From Bacillota bacterium (lineage in GTDB: Bacteria; Bacillota; Clostridia; Lachnospirales; Lachnospiraceae): a stretch of 64,000 bases of DNA. Below, one piece after another: positions 1 through 9,115 of this stretch. Both the position numbers and the translations under genes were made by a program. A model generated the notes under the pieces. It was not told the DNA's origin. It did no database searches and was given only the letters and a program-made list of their open reading frames with translations. The stretch lies in contig JAEZGK010000015.1 of assembly GCA_023437365.1 (NCBI GenBank), positions 62,001-126,000 of the forward strand. The letters run 5' to 3'. Position 1 is the stretch's first letter, and every line of letters starts with the position of its first letter.

Positions 1-623
1 GAGTATTCCTTGGCAGCTTTCATCAGATTCTTCAGGGGGACAGCAGTAATGTAATAGATGTATATGAAGATGAAGAAAAACAAGGCTAAAAATATAAGAA
101 AACAGATATTGATTACATCCATATAATAAAGGGATTGGAAATTGATACCCTGATGAGAGGTGTGGAGAACGATATATCCGCGTACCCTGGTATTATAGAT
201 GATGGGGTGGGTCAGACTCATCATAGGCTCGGAAAAGACACCCTCAATATGGTTATTCTCGGAGTTGGCCATTTCCATAAAGACCGGATCGATCTTATTG
301 ATATTTCTTCCGACGATATTATTCGTGTCAGAGGAATCAGCGATGATGTTACCGCTGGAGTTGACGATCCAAACGCGGATGTCCAGAAAGGTATCAATGG
401 ATTTCAGCTGAAGGGTCAGATTATTCAGAGACATAGTCTCATCAAAAAAGGTCGACATATACTCGGAATCTATCAGCTTAGCCTCCCGCATCATCAGATC
501 TACCTTATCCTTCTTAAGCTTTTGAACCAGCAGGTTTGCACCATAGGTATTCAGTAACAGAAAAATCATCACTCCTGAGAGGAGATAACATATCATCAAT
601 CTGGACCAAATAGTCTTTCTCAT
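1..623 (-). CDS. Sensor histidine kinase, N-terminal part (runs off the left edge)
   Basis: This is a membrane sensor kinase whose catalytic part lies outside the window. The 207 visible codons start at ATG 623 and show a transmembrane helix at about residues 8-28, an extracytoplasmic region of about 140 residues, a second helix at about 168-190, and the start of a HAMP-like linker (ITAVPLKNLMKAAKEYS). That is the standard layout of a periplasmic-sensing kinase. It lies 20 bp downstream of an OmpR-type response regulator on the same strand, so the two almost certainly form one operon and a phosphorelay pair. The signal sensed cannot be told from the sequence. The HisKA and HATPase domains are not visible, so the kinase assignment rests on topology and on the neighbouring gene. 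Confidence 0.85.
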   Translation of the reverse strand, partial: MRKTIWSRLMICYLLSGVMIFLLLNTYGANLLVQKLKKDKVDLMMREAKLIDSEYMSTFFDETMSLNNLTLQLKSIDTFLDIRVWIVNSSGNIIADSSDTNNIVGRNINKIDPVFMEMANSENNHIEGVFSEPMMSLTHPIIYNTRVRGYIVLHTSHQGINFQSLYYMDVINICFLIFLALFFFIFIYIYYITAVPLKNLMKAAKEY

Positions 624-643
624 GGCACATCCCTACCCTTCTA

Positions 644-1366
644 TTATCTTTTCACAGCTGTTCTTGCTTCGAATTTATACCCAATGCCCCATACCGTTGC
701 AAGGTTCCAATCCTTATGATCCTTGATTTTTTCTCTGAGGCGCTTGATATGGACATCGACGGTTCTGGTATCACCGTAGTACTCATAGCCCCAGATATGA
801 TCCAGAAGCTGCTCCCTGGTGAATACCTGATTCGGATTGGAAGCCAGGAAATATAAGAGCTCCAGTTCCTTTGGAGGCATTTCTATATTCTCGCCAAGAT
901 ATAGTACTGAGTAATTGCTTAAATTAATGGTCAAATCGGGGTATGCCACGAAATCACCGGTCTGTGCCGGAAGCTCCGGCTCTTCCTTGGCAGCGGGATG
1001 GAAACGTCTGAGAACAGCCCGTACCCGAGCTACCAGCTCCTTGGAATCGAAGGGCTTAATTACATAATCATCCGCGCCCAGCTCCAGGCCCAATACCTTG
1101 TCAAATATTTCACCCTTGGCGGAAAGCATGATAATTGGAACAGAAGAGGTCTTTCGTATCTCGCGGCAGACCTCATACCCATCAATACCGGGGAGCATCA
1201 GATCGAGCAGTACGAGGTTGGGTTCATAGGCGGCAAATTCGTGTATGGCAGCTTCACCGTCATTTACAATCATGGTATCGAAGCATTCCTTTGTCAGATA
1301 TAAAGAAATCAGTTCGGCGATATTAATATCGTCGTCAACGATTAGTATTTTTTGCTTTGCTATCAT
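644..1366 (-). CDS. OmpR/PhoB-family response regulator
   Basis: This is a two-component response regulator of 240 residues, the usual length. The receiver domain covers about residues 5-120, with the acidic pocket D11-D13, the phospho-acceptor D55 in LVLLDLMLPG, and the conserved lysine in DYVIKPFDSKEL. A C-terminal winged-helix DNA-binding domain (about 140-235) carries the family signature DHIWGYEYYGDTRTVDVHI. The start codon is preceded by AAGGAG. It is followed after 20 bp by its probable kinase and preceded at 26 bp by mutS2 on the same strand, so read-through from mutS2 is possible. Regulated genes are unknown. Confidence 0.95.
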   Translation of the reverse strand: MIAKQKILIVDDDINIAELISLYLTKECFDTMIVNDGEAAIHEFAAYEPNLVLLDLMLPGIDGYEVCREIRKTSSVPIIMLSAKGEIFDKVLGLELGADDYVIKPFDSKELVARVRAVLRRFHPAAKEEPELPAQTGDFVAYPDLTINLSNYSVLYLGENIEMPPKELELLYFLASNPNQVFTREQLLDHIWGYEYYGDTRTVDVHIKRLREKIKDHKDWNLATVWGIGYKFEARTAVKR

Positions 1367-1392
1367 GACAAACTCCTTTCTGCTTAATTCTA

Positions 1393-3780
1393 TTATTTGA
1401 ATTCCACTATGGTAACACCCTGGTCCCCTTCGCCGAAAGCTCCGAGGCGAAAGGACTTCACGTAACTTAATTTCTTTAGATGGGCATGGATGGCGTTGCG
1501 AAGGGCACCGGTTCCGCGTCCATGGATAACAGTAACCTGCGGCAGGTGTGCCAGGTAGGCATCATCGAGATATTTATCCAGATCGGAGAGGGCTTCATCC
1601 ACTGTCTTACCGATCAGGTTGATATCAGGATGGATATTGGCAGATTTGGACATCTTGATTTTTCCGCTCTGTGTTCTTGTCAAACCGGGAGCCGTAACGG
1701 TCTCTTCTTCAACCAGCTCGATGTCCTTGAGATTCACGAGGGAACGCAGAATACCCATCTGTACATAGAGATCTCCCTTGGCATTGGGAAGAGTGCTCAC
1801 GGTACCCTTGAGTCCCAGACTGATGACATTCACAGAATCACCTACACGGAGATTTTTCACAGAGATATCCTTCGTCTTCTTGGGTGCGTTTTTAGCAGCA
1901 AGCTTTTCACTGTCGCTTAATCGCTCTCTGATGGAATTGCGCTCATTCTCCATGTCTTTTATGTCTCCGCCCTCCTGAAGCCATTTATTATAACGGCGGA
2001 TGCTCTGATCGGCATAATCCTTGGCTTCCTGAAGTACGGCAGCAGCCTTCTCCTTGGCCTCCCGAAGCAGGCGTTCCCTGTTGGAATCCAGGGATTCGTT
2101 CTTTTTTGCAAGGTTTTTCTTTAGCTGCTCTATCTCTTCTTTGTATCTTGATATTTCGTTCTGTTCCTTTTCGATGGTTACACGGTTGGCTTCCAGATCA
2201 CTGATCAGATCTTCAAAGCTCTTTTCCTGCTCACCGATTCTCTTCTTGGCGTCATCAATGATATAGTCCGGAAGACCGAGTTTAGAAGAGATGGCAAAAG
2301 CATTGCTTTTGCCGGGAATACCAATCAGCAGACGGTAAGTGGGACGAAGGGTCTCAACATCGAATTCACAGCAGGCATTGGACACCCCTTCTGTCGAGAG
2401 GGCATAGATTTTCAACTCACTGTAGTGGGTGGTAGCCATTGTGCGGATGTTTCTATTGTGGAGATGGGACAGAATGGACATGGCAAGTGCAGCACCCTCT
2501 GTCGGATCGGTCCCGGCACCAAGCTCGTCAAACAGTACCAGGGATTTCTGGTCTGCCTTCTCCAGAATCTTCACAATATTCGTCATATGAGAAGAGAAGG
2601 TACTGAGACTTTGCTCAATGCTTTGTTCATCTCCGATATCAGCATAAACCTCTTCGAATATCGTCAGCTCAGAGCCGTCAAAGGCAGGAATATGCAGACC
2701 TGCCTGTCCCATGAGGGTCAGCAGACCGACGGTCTTCAAGGTTACTGTCTTACCTCCTGTATTTGGACCCGTAATGATTAACATACCAAAATCCTTACCC
2801 AGCATAATATCAATCGGAACAACCTTCTTAGCATCAATGAGGGGGTGACGACCTTTCTTGATATTCAGAATACCCTTTTGATTAAATATTGGCTCAGAAC
2901 CCTTCATTTGCTTGGAAAGCGAAGCCCTGGCAAAGATGAAATCCAGCTCGGTCAGGGTAGCAAAATCATAAGTAAGCTTCTCCTCCTGTTCCGCTGCCTG
3001 GTTGCTTAAGTCGGCTAATACTTTCTCAATCTCTTCCTGCTCCTTAATCGCCAGCTCCCGAAGCTCGTTGTTCAGGCGGACGATAGCCATGGGTTCGATG
3101 AAAAGTGTCGAACCGGTAGAGGATTGATCATGAATCATACCCTGGAATTGACTCTTGTATTCCGATCGAACAGGCAGACAGTATCTGCCGTTACGCTGTG
3201 TGATGATATTGTCCTGCAGCATGGTTCTGGAGGAATTCAGAATAGAGGAAAGCTCGCTGTGAACCTTATCATTGGCATTCTTGATCGCTCGGCGGACACT
3301 CTTTAGGGCAGGACTTGCATCATCTGCTAGCTCCTCCTCGGAGATGATACAACGCCTGATTTCATTGTTTAGTGGAGTCAAAGGCTCTAGGCCGGCAAAA
3401 TATTCCGTCAGTGAATCCTCCGTCATATCATTGCCGTCTTTTCCTGTATAACCTCCATATGCCTTCAGCCTCAGGACAGCATCGAGATCAGAACTGATGT
3501 GTAAAAGCTCAACTGCACTGAGTGCAGAGCCTACCCTCAGACGCAGGATGGAGGGGCGGATGTCATGAATACCGCCGAAGGATACGCTGCCTTTGCGAAG
3601 CAGACGGGACAGTGCATCTGAGGTTTGCTTCTGAAGCCTGACGATTGCTGCAGGATCAATCTGCGGTAGTAATCCTGTACATAATTCTCTGCCCGAGGTG
3701 GTTCCAGCCAGAGAAGATAATTTATCGATGATTTTATTATATTCAAGGGTACGTAATGCTTTTTCGTTCATATTTGCCAT
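1393..3780 (-). CDS. mutS2: Endonuclease MutS2
   Basis: MutS2 is a MutS-like ATPase with a C-terminal Smr nuclease domain, implicated in suppression of homologous recombination and, in Bacillus, in rescue of collided ribosomes. At 795 residues it has the typical length. The Walker A motif GPNTGGKT lies near residue 337, with the Walker B region LVLFDELGAGTDPTEG and the ATTHYSELK motif after it. A charged coiled coil follows at about 510-620. The Smr domain occupies the last 80 residues, with HGRGTGALRNAI. Its ATG is followed by an in-frame ATG four codons later. No frameshift or missing motif is seen. Confidence 0.97.
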   Translation of the reverse strand: MANMNEKALRTLEYNKIIDKLSSLAGTTSGRELCTGLLPQIDPAAIVRLQKQTSDALSRLLRKGSVSFGGIHDIRPSILRLRVGSALSAVELLHISSDLDAVLRLKAYGGYTGKDGNDMTEDSLTEYFAGLEPLTPLNNEIRRCIISEEELADDASPALKSVRRAIKNANDKVHSELSSILNSSRTMLQDNIITQRNGRYCLPVRSEYKSQFQGMIHDQSSTGSTLFIEPMAIVRLNNELRELAIKEQEEIEKVLADLSNQAAEQEEKLTYDFATLTELDFIFARASLSKQMKGSEPIFNQKGILNIKKGRHPLIDAKKVVPIDIMLGKDFGMLIITGPNTGGKTVTLKTVGLLTLMGQAGLHIPAFDGSELTIFEEVYADIGDEQSIEQSLSTFSSHMTNIVKILEKADQKSLVLFDELGAGTDPTEGAALAMSILSHLHNRNIRTMATTHYSELKIYALSTEGVSNACCEFDVETLRPTYRLLIGIPGKSNAFAISSKLGLPDYIIDDAKKRIGEQEKSFEDLISDLEANRVTIEKEQNEISRYKEEIEQLKKNLAKKNESLDSNRERLLREAKEKAAAVLQEAKDYADQSIRRYNKWLQEGGDIKDMENERNSIRERLSDSEKLAAKNAPKKTKDISVKNLRVGDSVNVISLGLKGTVSTLPNAKGDLYVQMGILRSLVNLKDIELVEEETVTAPGLTRTQSGKIKMSKSANIHPDINLIGKTVDEALSDLDKYLDDAYLAHLPQVTVIHGRGTGALRNAIHAHLKKLSYVKSFRLGAFGEGDQGVTIVEFK

Positions 3781-3889
3781 TAAGCCTTTCTTCCATTCTG
3801 TTGTGCCAAAAGATACTAAATCTATTTTACCTTAAGATGTAAAAAAATAAAACCATTAATTCAGATTGAGGACCGAGAATCAGGACGTC

Positions 3890-4219
3890 CTAACTAAGCA
3901 TCATATTTTTTCTGCCCCAGTCGGCCATCTTATCAAGAATAGGAATCAGTGTCTCGCCCTTGGCTGTCAGGGAGTATTCAACCTTCGGAGGGACCTGAGG
4001 ATACTCCTTGCGAAAAACCAGCTGCTCAGCCTCCAGCTCCTTCAGCTCCTGAGCTAACATTTTATGAGTGATGTTCGGTAAGGATTTCTTCAGCTGGGAA
4101 TATCTTAAGACACCTTGTTCAGCTAAGGCGTAGATAATCAACCATTTCCATTTGCCGCCTACGATAGCCAATGTATATACGATAGGACAACCTTGCTCAT
4201 TCACAGGCCAATTTGCCAT
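3890..4219 (-). CDS. HxlR-family transcriptional regulator
   Basis: This small winged-helix regulator (110 residues from the chosen start) has the HxlR hallmarks: an N-terminal CPI cysteine motif, the GGKWKWLIIYAL helix, and the NITHKMLAQELKELE recognition region. I chose the ATG at 4219 because AGGAGAG lies just upstream; the frame stays open for 14 more codons without a better ribosome binding site. HxlR proteins commonly sense quinones, aldehydes or redox state through a cysteine. It is divergent from a nitroreductase 400 bp away, a common pairing, so control of that gene is likely but not shown. Confidence 0.92.
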   Translation of the reverse strand: MANWPVNEQGCPIVYTLAIVGGKWKWLIIYALAEQGVLRYSQLKKSLPNITHKMLAQELKELEAEQLVFRKEYPQVPPKVEYSLTAKGETLIPILDKMADWGRKNMMLS

Positions 4220-4307
4220 ATAACACTCTCCTTTTGTATAGTATCTCACATTAAAGTGCATACTTCCTTTTTAAATCATAACATATATAATGAATTTGTA
4301 AATAAGA

Positions 4308-4355
4308 GTATGTAAGAAATGTTAAAGTGATGTATGTAAGAAATGTTAAAGTGAT
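4308..4355. repeat. Perfect tandem duplication, 2 x 24 bp
   Basis: Bases 4308-4331 and 4332-4355 are identical. The pair lies upstream of the HxlR start in a non-coding region. It may duplicate a regulator binding site, but no dyad symmetry is obvious. Confidence 0.85.
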
Positions 4356-4386
4356 GTTTTTATTTAAACATTATTTCTATCATTCG

Positions 4387-4505
4387 GCAAAAGGTCAGGA
4401 CACCAAAGGTGTCCTGATGGTCTAGGCCAACAACATCTCCGAAAGCTCGCTTTCAGGAGATGCTGCTGGCCTAGGCATCCGGATATTTCTATCCGAACCT
4501 TTTGC
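4387..4505. repeat. Cloverleaf-shaped palindromic element
   Basis: Four complementary pairs nest as a four-way junction. The closing stem is GCAAAAGGT (4387-4395) with ACCTTTTGC (4497-4505), 9 bp perfect. Arm 1 is CAGGACACC/GGTGTCCTG (4396-4416) with a 3-nt loop. Arm 2 runs 4422-4475, with CTAGGCC and ACATCTCC pairing to their complements, then GAAAG/CTTTC. Arm 3 is CGGATA/TATCCG (4480-4495). The two mismatches in arm 2 are A-C on this strand but G-U on the other, so a minus-strand RNA would fold better. It is unlike a simple terminator and resembles a REP- or MITE-like repeat or a structured RNA. Confidence 0.75.
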
Positions 4506-4506
4506 T

Positions 4507-4590
4507 GTGAAGACAATGTCGTGAAGACTTCACCATGAAGACAATGCCATGAAGACTTCACCATAAAGACTTTGGCGGGAAGACTTTGCC
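4507..4590. repeat. Three tandem 28-bp repeats next to the cloverleaf
   Basis: Units at 4507-4534, 4535-4562 and 4563-4590 share the pattern TGAAGACAATG followed by TGAAGACTTCACC. The third unit is more diverged. They start directly after the cloverleaf element and end just before the nitroreductase ribosome binding site. There are no spacers, so this is not a CRISPR array. Confidence 0.8.
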
Positions 4591-4621
4591 AGGTAAGTTA
4601 ATAAAAGAAAGGGGTACAAAG

Positions 4622-5149
4622 ATGAGCGAATTTTTACAATTAGCTAAAACACGTTATTCTACTAGAAAATATCTGGAGCGTCCTGTCGAACAGGAGAAGC
4701 TTTCGGCCATCCTCGAGGCTGGCAGGGTGGCTCCCACAGCCTGCAATAACCAGCCGCAGCGTCTGCTTGTCATAAAGGAACAGGAGGGCCTTCATAAGCT
4801 TGCTCAGACTACGACGTTCTTTCAGGCACCGCTAGCTATCGTAGTATGTGTAAACCACGATGAAACCTGGAAGCGGGATTATGATCATAAGGATATTGCA
4901 GATGTAGATGCTACGATTGTCACAGACCATATGATACTACAGGCAACAGCCCTGGGTCTGCAATCGGTATGGATCTGCAGATTTGACCCTGTCAGGATGA
5001 GGGAGCTTTTTCATATCCCGGACAATATTGAACCTGTCAATATACTTGCAATCGGCTATGAAGCGGGGGAAGGCAAGAGTGCGGACCGTCATGCTGACTT
5101 GCGGAAACCGTTGGAAGAGACAGTGGTATATGAAAGCTTTCACTCATAA
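4622..5149 (+). CDS. Nitroreductase-family FMN oxidoreductase
   Basis: This is a 175-residue flavoprotein of the nitroreductase family, which reduces nitro compounds, quinones or related substrates with NAD(P)H and FMN. The N-terminal RYSTRKYLERPVE block (FMN phosphate contact), the APTACNNQPQRLLVI segment and the glycine-rich C-terminal IGYEAGEG motif are present. The start at 4622 was chosen for the AAAGGGG site 7 bases upstream; the frame extends 12 codons further into repeat DNA. It is divergent from an HxlR regulator, its likely controller. Substrate unknown. Confidence 0.93.
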   Translation: MSEFLQLAKTRYSTRKYLERPVEQEKLSAILEAGRVAPTACNNQPQRLLVIKEQEGLHKLAQTTTFFQAPLAIVVCVNHDETWKRDYDHKDIADVDATIVTDHMILQATALGLQSVWICRFDPVRMRELFHIPDNIEPVNILAIGYEAGEGKSADRHADLRKPLEETVVYESFHS

Positions 5150-5177
5150 TGGCGGTGGCTCTTTAAAGGAATTATCA

Positions 5178-5240
5178 AATGTAAAAGCTCTCTTTCTGAG
5201 GCAGACAATTAATTTGTTTTCAGGAATGAGGGCTTTTTGT
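5178..5240 (+). terminator. Probable intrinsic terminator after the nitroreductase gene
   Basis: AAAAGCTCTCTTTCTG pairs imperfectly with a sequence ending GAGGGCTTTTTG, followed by a T-rich tract. The stem has mismatches and a long loop, so strength is uncertain. Confidence 0.5.
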
Positions 5241-5262
5241 TTAAATTTATGCATACTATGAA

Positions 5263-5291
5263 TTGACAAATAATAGCTCCTCAACTATGAT
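5263..5291 (+). promoter_or_regulatory. Sigma-A-type promoter of the LRR protein gene
   Basis: TTGACA (5263-5268), a 17-bp spacer and TATGAT (5286-5291) match the vegetative promoter consensus well, 75 bp upstream of the LRR protein start. Confidence 0.7.
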
Positions 5292-5365
5292 AATTTATAG
5301 TAAATATTTATTTCAATGGCAAATAATACTGATTTTGTTAATGATGATTTGGGGAGGATGCAAGG

Positions 5366-7312
5366 ATGAGACAATTGAGAAATACTCTTAAGGTTCTTAC
5401 GGTACTATTTCTGCTTTCACTGGGGTTCATGATACCTAAGAGTGCTTTGGCAGCTGATAAAGCTTTTATTGTTGAGAAAGGGGTACTGATTCGTTACGAT
5501 GGGAAGGATTCGGTTGTTACTGTTCCAAATACGGTGACTAGTATTGGTGACAAGGCTTTTTACAACTGTGATAATATCCGGGAAATCACTATTCCTGCAT
5601 CCGTAAAAGAAATAGGTGACAGTGCTTTTGCTGACTGTGGGAGGTTAGAGAAGGTAATACTGCCCACATCTGTGAAAAAAATAGGCAAAGAGGCCTTCCG
5701 TAGCTGCAAAGCTCTGAGAAGCATCAATATACCGGCCTCTGTTAAAACTATTGAAGAGTATACCTTCCAGCAGTGTAGAAGAATCACGGAGCTTACGCTG
5801 CCAAAATCTGTGGTAAACATCAAAAAAGGAGCATTTTCTGAGTGTATCAGACTTAAAAAAATATCATTACCGAAAACGCTGCGACAGATAGGAGACAATG
5901 CATTTTTTGGCTGTGTCGCGCTCTCTGATTTTACACTGCCGAATGGGGTAGAAAGCATAGGCGATTATGCTTTTTCCGGTTGTCAGAAATTGAATAATGT
6001 AGCATTGCCTGAGTCAGTCACTTCCATTGGGGCTTATGCCTATTCTAATTGTATCAACCTTGCTAGTGTGACCTTACCTAAGGATGTAAAAAATATCGAG
6101 GAACATACCTTTGACGGTTGTGTTAAGCTATCTAAGATCACTCTTTCAGAAGGAAACGATACTATTGGTGAAAGAGCCTTTTACAAATGCCAAAGCCTGA
6201 CAGAAATCAACCTATCGATGGTAAAAGAAATTGGGGCGGGTGCCTTTGAGGATTGTACTGAACTAAAGCAGGTAAAACTATCAGATACTGTTGCTGCCAT
6301 AGGGAAAAAGGCTTTTTCGGGCTGCTCGAGTCTGGAAGTAATAGAAATAAAGGGCTCACTCAATCTGATAGCAGCCGAGACCTTCAGTAATTGTTTCAGC
6401 TTAAAGAGCGTGACGCTTCCTAAGTCTATAAAAAGTATTGAAGCACAGGCCTTTTATCACTGCACTTCTCTTACTAAAATTATAATTCCCGAGTTTGCAG
6501 TCAGTCTAGGAAAAAGGGCTTTTGCTGATTGTTATAATTTATCCGAGGTTCAAGCACCGCAATCCATTGAGGCTGTTGGAGAGGGTTGCTTTGAAAGTAC
6601 GGCATGGCTGACAGCACAACAAAAAGAAAATCCGTTGGTTATTATCGGTAAGGTTTTATATGATGGGAGAAAATGCAAGGGAATAGTGATTCTTCCAGAC
6701 ACAATAACCTATATTGGGGATTATGCCTTCCTTGGAAACAGTGATCTGACAGAGCTGGCTTTCTCACAGTCAGTAAAGGGAATTGGAGTCGGAGCTTTCC
6801 AAGGCTGCGGAAGCCTAAGTCGTGTATTGATGTCAGAAACAATTACAGAAATCAAGGATTATGCTTTTTATAATTGCCTCTCGCTTAGCGATATTCGTTT
6901 TTCCAGTGAACTGGATAAACTGGGAGCCTTTTGCTTTGAGAATACTCCATGGTTAATCAAGACTAGATATGATTATCCAATGGTAATGGTAAATTATACT
7001 TTAATTGATGGAAGGCTTGCTTCAGGTGATATCTCCCTGCCGCAGTCTACATTTACTGTTGCTCCCTGTGCATTTAGCAATAATGACAAGATTACAAGCG
7101 TTATTATCCTGGATCTAACTAAAAATATCATGGAGAGTGCATTTGATAGTTGCCCCAACCTTACCAGTATTACCATTCCGGCTTCCGTTACATATATCGG
7201 TGAGAACAGCTTCAATGATTGTGACGAACTGAAAACAGTATACTGCAAACCCGGTTCCTATGCTTATGAGTATTTCAGTCGATTTAAAAACATAAAGCTG
7301 ATAGAATACTAA
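5366..7312 (+). CDS. Secreted BspA-like leucine-rich-repeat protein
   Basis: This 648-residue protein starts with a signal peptide (hydrophobic stretch about 8-29 ending ALAADKA). It then consists almost entirely of 23-residue BspA/Treponema-type (LRR_5) repeats with the pattern IGDxAFxxCxxLxxIxLPxSVxxI, roughly two dozen copies. Cysteines recur at a fixed repeat position. Repeats are interrupted near residues 410-440 and 530-560 by segments with an ENTPWL-like motif. There is no LPXTG or S-layer anchor, so it is probably released or loosely attached. Such proteins mediate adhesion or protein-protein contacts in gut and oral bacteria; the ligand here is unknown. It has its own promoter and is monocistronic. 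Confidence 0.9.
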   Translation: MRQLRNTLKVLTVLFLLSLGFMIPKSALAADKAFIVEKGVLIRYDGKDSVVTVPNTVTSIGDKAFYNCDNIREITIPASVKEIGDSAFADCGRLEKVILPTSVKKIGKEAFRSCKALRSINIPASVKTIEEYTFQQCRRITELTLPKSVVNIKKGAFSECIRLKKISLPKTLRQIGDNAFFGCVALSDFTLPNGVESIGDYAFSGCQKLNNVALPESVTSIGAYAYSNCINLASVTLPKDVKNIEEHTFDGCVKLSKITLSEGNDTIGERAFYKCQSLTEINLSMVKEIGAGAFEDCTELKQVKLSDTVAAIGKKAFSGCSSLEVIEIKGSLNLIAAETFSNCFSLKSVTLPKSIKSIEAQAFYHCTSLTKIIIPEFAVSLGKRAFADCYNLSEVQAPQSIEAVGEGCFESTAWLTAQQKENPLVIIGKVLYDGRKCKGIVILPDTITYIGDYAFLGNSDLTELAFSQSVKGIGVGAFQGCGSLSRVLMSETITEIKDYAFYNCLSLSDIRFSSELDKLGAFCFENTPWLIKTRYDYPMVMVNYTLIDGRLASGDISLPQSTFTVAPCAFSNNDKITSVIILDLTKNIMESAFDSCPNLTSITIPASVTYIGENSFNDCDELKTVYCKPGSYAYEYFSRFKNIKLIEY

Positions 7313-7543
7313 TCTGACTTGGCACTTCCGATTTAACAGTAATTGTGATGTGGTTTCTAATGTACTATGATGTGGTTTCTGAAGTATTATGAGAGTAATT
7401 GAAATTGTTACCGAAATGTGGCATAATGAAGGAAGCCGTTTGTTTACAAATAATTCATAGTATGTTCATATGTCGATGATAAGATAGGACATATGTATCA
7501 TTAGAATTCTCAACAATGTTAGATCTCTTAAAGGAGAATAGGA

Positions 7544-8881
7544 ATGTCAGAGAATGACAAGAAGGATTTTGAATTTATAAAGGAACAGGTTATAGAGAAG
7601 AAGCGCAAGAAGATTAAGAAAAAACTGATGCCCTTTGCCATGACGATCTGTTTGGCAATACTGTTTGGTCTGGTTGCTGCTGTAACCTTTGTCTTAGCTG
7701 CACCTAGATTGGATGAGCTCCTACATAAGGAAGAAGAGACTAAGACACCTGCCGATTTCCCGACAGTATTTCCTGTAGAGCAGCCTCCTGTCGCAACTGC
7801 GACTCCGATTCCGAAGGATAGTACGGGGAAGGACACAGAGGTTGGCGGAGACAATATTGCGAAGATACCCGATACAGTGGTCGTGGATAACCGGATTGAA
7901 GCTAATTTAAATGATTTTGTGAATATGTATGGAGAACTTCGTAAGGTTGCTTACGATGTCAATAAATCATTAATTAAAGTTATTGGAATAACAGAGACTG
8001 AGGATGTGTGGTTCGGTACACATGTGGAGCTGACACAAGAAACGACAGGTCTTCTAATTCATAATGACAACGTGGATCTGCTGGCGCTTGTGAGCCTGGA
8101 TCGTGTTCGAAAGGCAGACCGTATTCGTGTAGAATTCTCAAAAAGCTTCAGCGTGGATGCTACGATTCAGGATTATGAAACCGAATTAAATCTTGCGGTG
8201 ATATCTATACCAATCAAAGAAATACCAGCCAGCTATCTGGAGAATATTGAGCTGGCTAAGCTTGGTGAATCCTTTACCCTGGTAGCAGGAAGTCCAATCC
8301 TTGCCTTGGGAAGTCCGAACGGACATGTAGGTTCTATGGAATTTGGTATTATCTCCAGCGGTAATACAGTTACCTATATCACGGATAATCAGCTGGATCT
8401 GTTTAATACGGATATCGATGTAAACGAGAAGAGTGACGGTATCATTGTAAATACACAGGGAGAGGTAATCGGTTTGATTACTCGTACTCTGAAGGATGGA
8501 GTCAGCGATGGTCTGAACATCTGCATCGGAATTAGCAGATTAAAGCCCTTACTGACAGATATGGTGAATAATAATCCTCGTATCTATTTCGGTGTGAAGA
8601 CAGAGAATATGACCGATACCACCCGGGCGGAGCATGAAATCGCAAACGGCATCTTTGTCAATGAAACTATTGAAGATTCGCCTGCCTATGAGGCGGGAAT
8701 ACAAGCCGGGGATATTATCTTGCAGGTGGAGGATGAGATGATCATAGATACGAGTGATTTCTACAGTTCCTTAGCTTATAGAAAAGCCGGAGATAAAATA
8801 TCCGTCAGGTTGAAACGTACTGCAAGCTCTACTGAGAAGGAGTTAACGGTTACGGTATCATTGGCTGAGAAGAAAAAGTAA
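7544..8881 (+). CDS. HtrA-like membrane protein with degenerate protease domain and PDZ
   Basis: This 445-residue protein has a lysine-rich cytoplasmic start, one transmembrane helix at about 29-50, a proline-rich linker (about 65-100), a trypsin-fold region (about 115-340) and a C-terminal PDZ domain (about 345-440, with DSPAYEAGIQAGDIIL). The layout is that of surface HtrA/DegP proteases. The catalytic sites look lost. The usual TNNHVV histidine segment reads LVSLDRV, the DLAV aspartate reads NLAV, and the GNSGGPL serine motif reads EKSDGII. I therefore infer a non-proteolytic scaffold or sensor. It is preceded by AAGGAG and followed by a good terminator. Confidence 0.85.
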   Translation: MSENDKKDFEFIKEQVIEKKRKKIKKKLMPFAMTICLAILFGLVAAVTFVLAAPRLDELLHKEEETKTPADFPTVFPVEQPPVATATPIPKDSTGKDTEVGGDNIAKIPDTVVVDNRIEANLNDFVNMYGELRKVAYDVNKSLIKVIGITETEDVWFGTHVELTQETTGLLIHNDNVDLLALVSLDRVRKADRIRVEFSKSFSVDATIQDYETELNLAVISIPIKEIPASYLENIELAKLGESFTLVAGSPILALGSPNGHVGSMEFGIISSGNTVTYITDNQLDLFNTDIDVNEKSDGIIVNTQGEVIGLITRTLKDGVSDGLNICIGISRLKPLLTDMVNNNPRIYFGVKTENMTDTTRAEHEIANGIFVNETIEDSPAYEAGIQAGDIILQVEDEMIIDTSDFYSSLAYRKAGDKISVRLKRTASSTEKELTVTVSLAEKKK

Positions 8882-8898
8882 TCACGTCAGGAATGCAT

Positions 8899-8941
8899 AA
8901 AAGGGAATGCGTATAGGTAATTTTAGCGCACTCCCTTTTTT
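8899..8941 (+). terminator. Intrinsic terminator after the HtrA-like gene
   Basis: AAAAGGGAATGCG (8899-8911) pairs with CGCACTCCCTTTT (8927-8939), one mismatch, and runs into a T tract. Confidence 0.85.
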
Positions 8942-9115
8942 ATGTAAAAACTGCGTCCTATTACTTAAGAACCCACCACAATACGAACAAGTTCGCTTTG
9001 GGATGCACCCTTCTGCGTTGATAGTATTTACTTAAATGCATATGCTTCCTGCTGTCACGTAAGTGTTTTAACAGCTTGTACAATAAAAATACTTTATATA
9101 TCGTCCGAGGTAGGG

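Noticed and set aside
135..557. Plus-strand frame of 140 codons at the left edge
   Set aside because: It is antisense to the sensor kinase reading frame, which continues from 623 to base 1 with clear membrane helices.
4364..4564. Minus-strand 66-codon frame
   Set aside because: It runs through the cloverleaf element and the 28-bp repeats, has no ribosome binding site, and is a by-product of the palindromes.
4507..4590. 28-bp repeats as a CRISPR array
   Set aside because: The units are directly abutting with no spacers and are diverged, and no cas genes are near.
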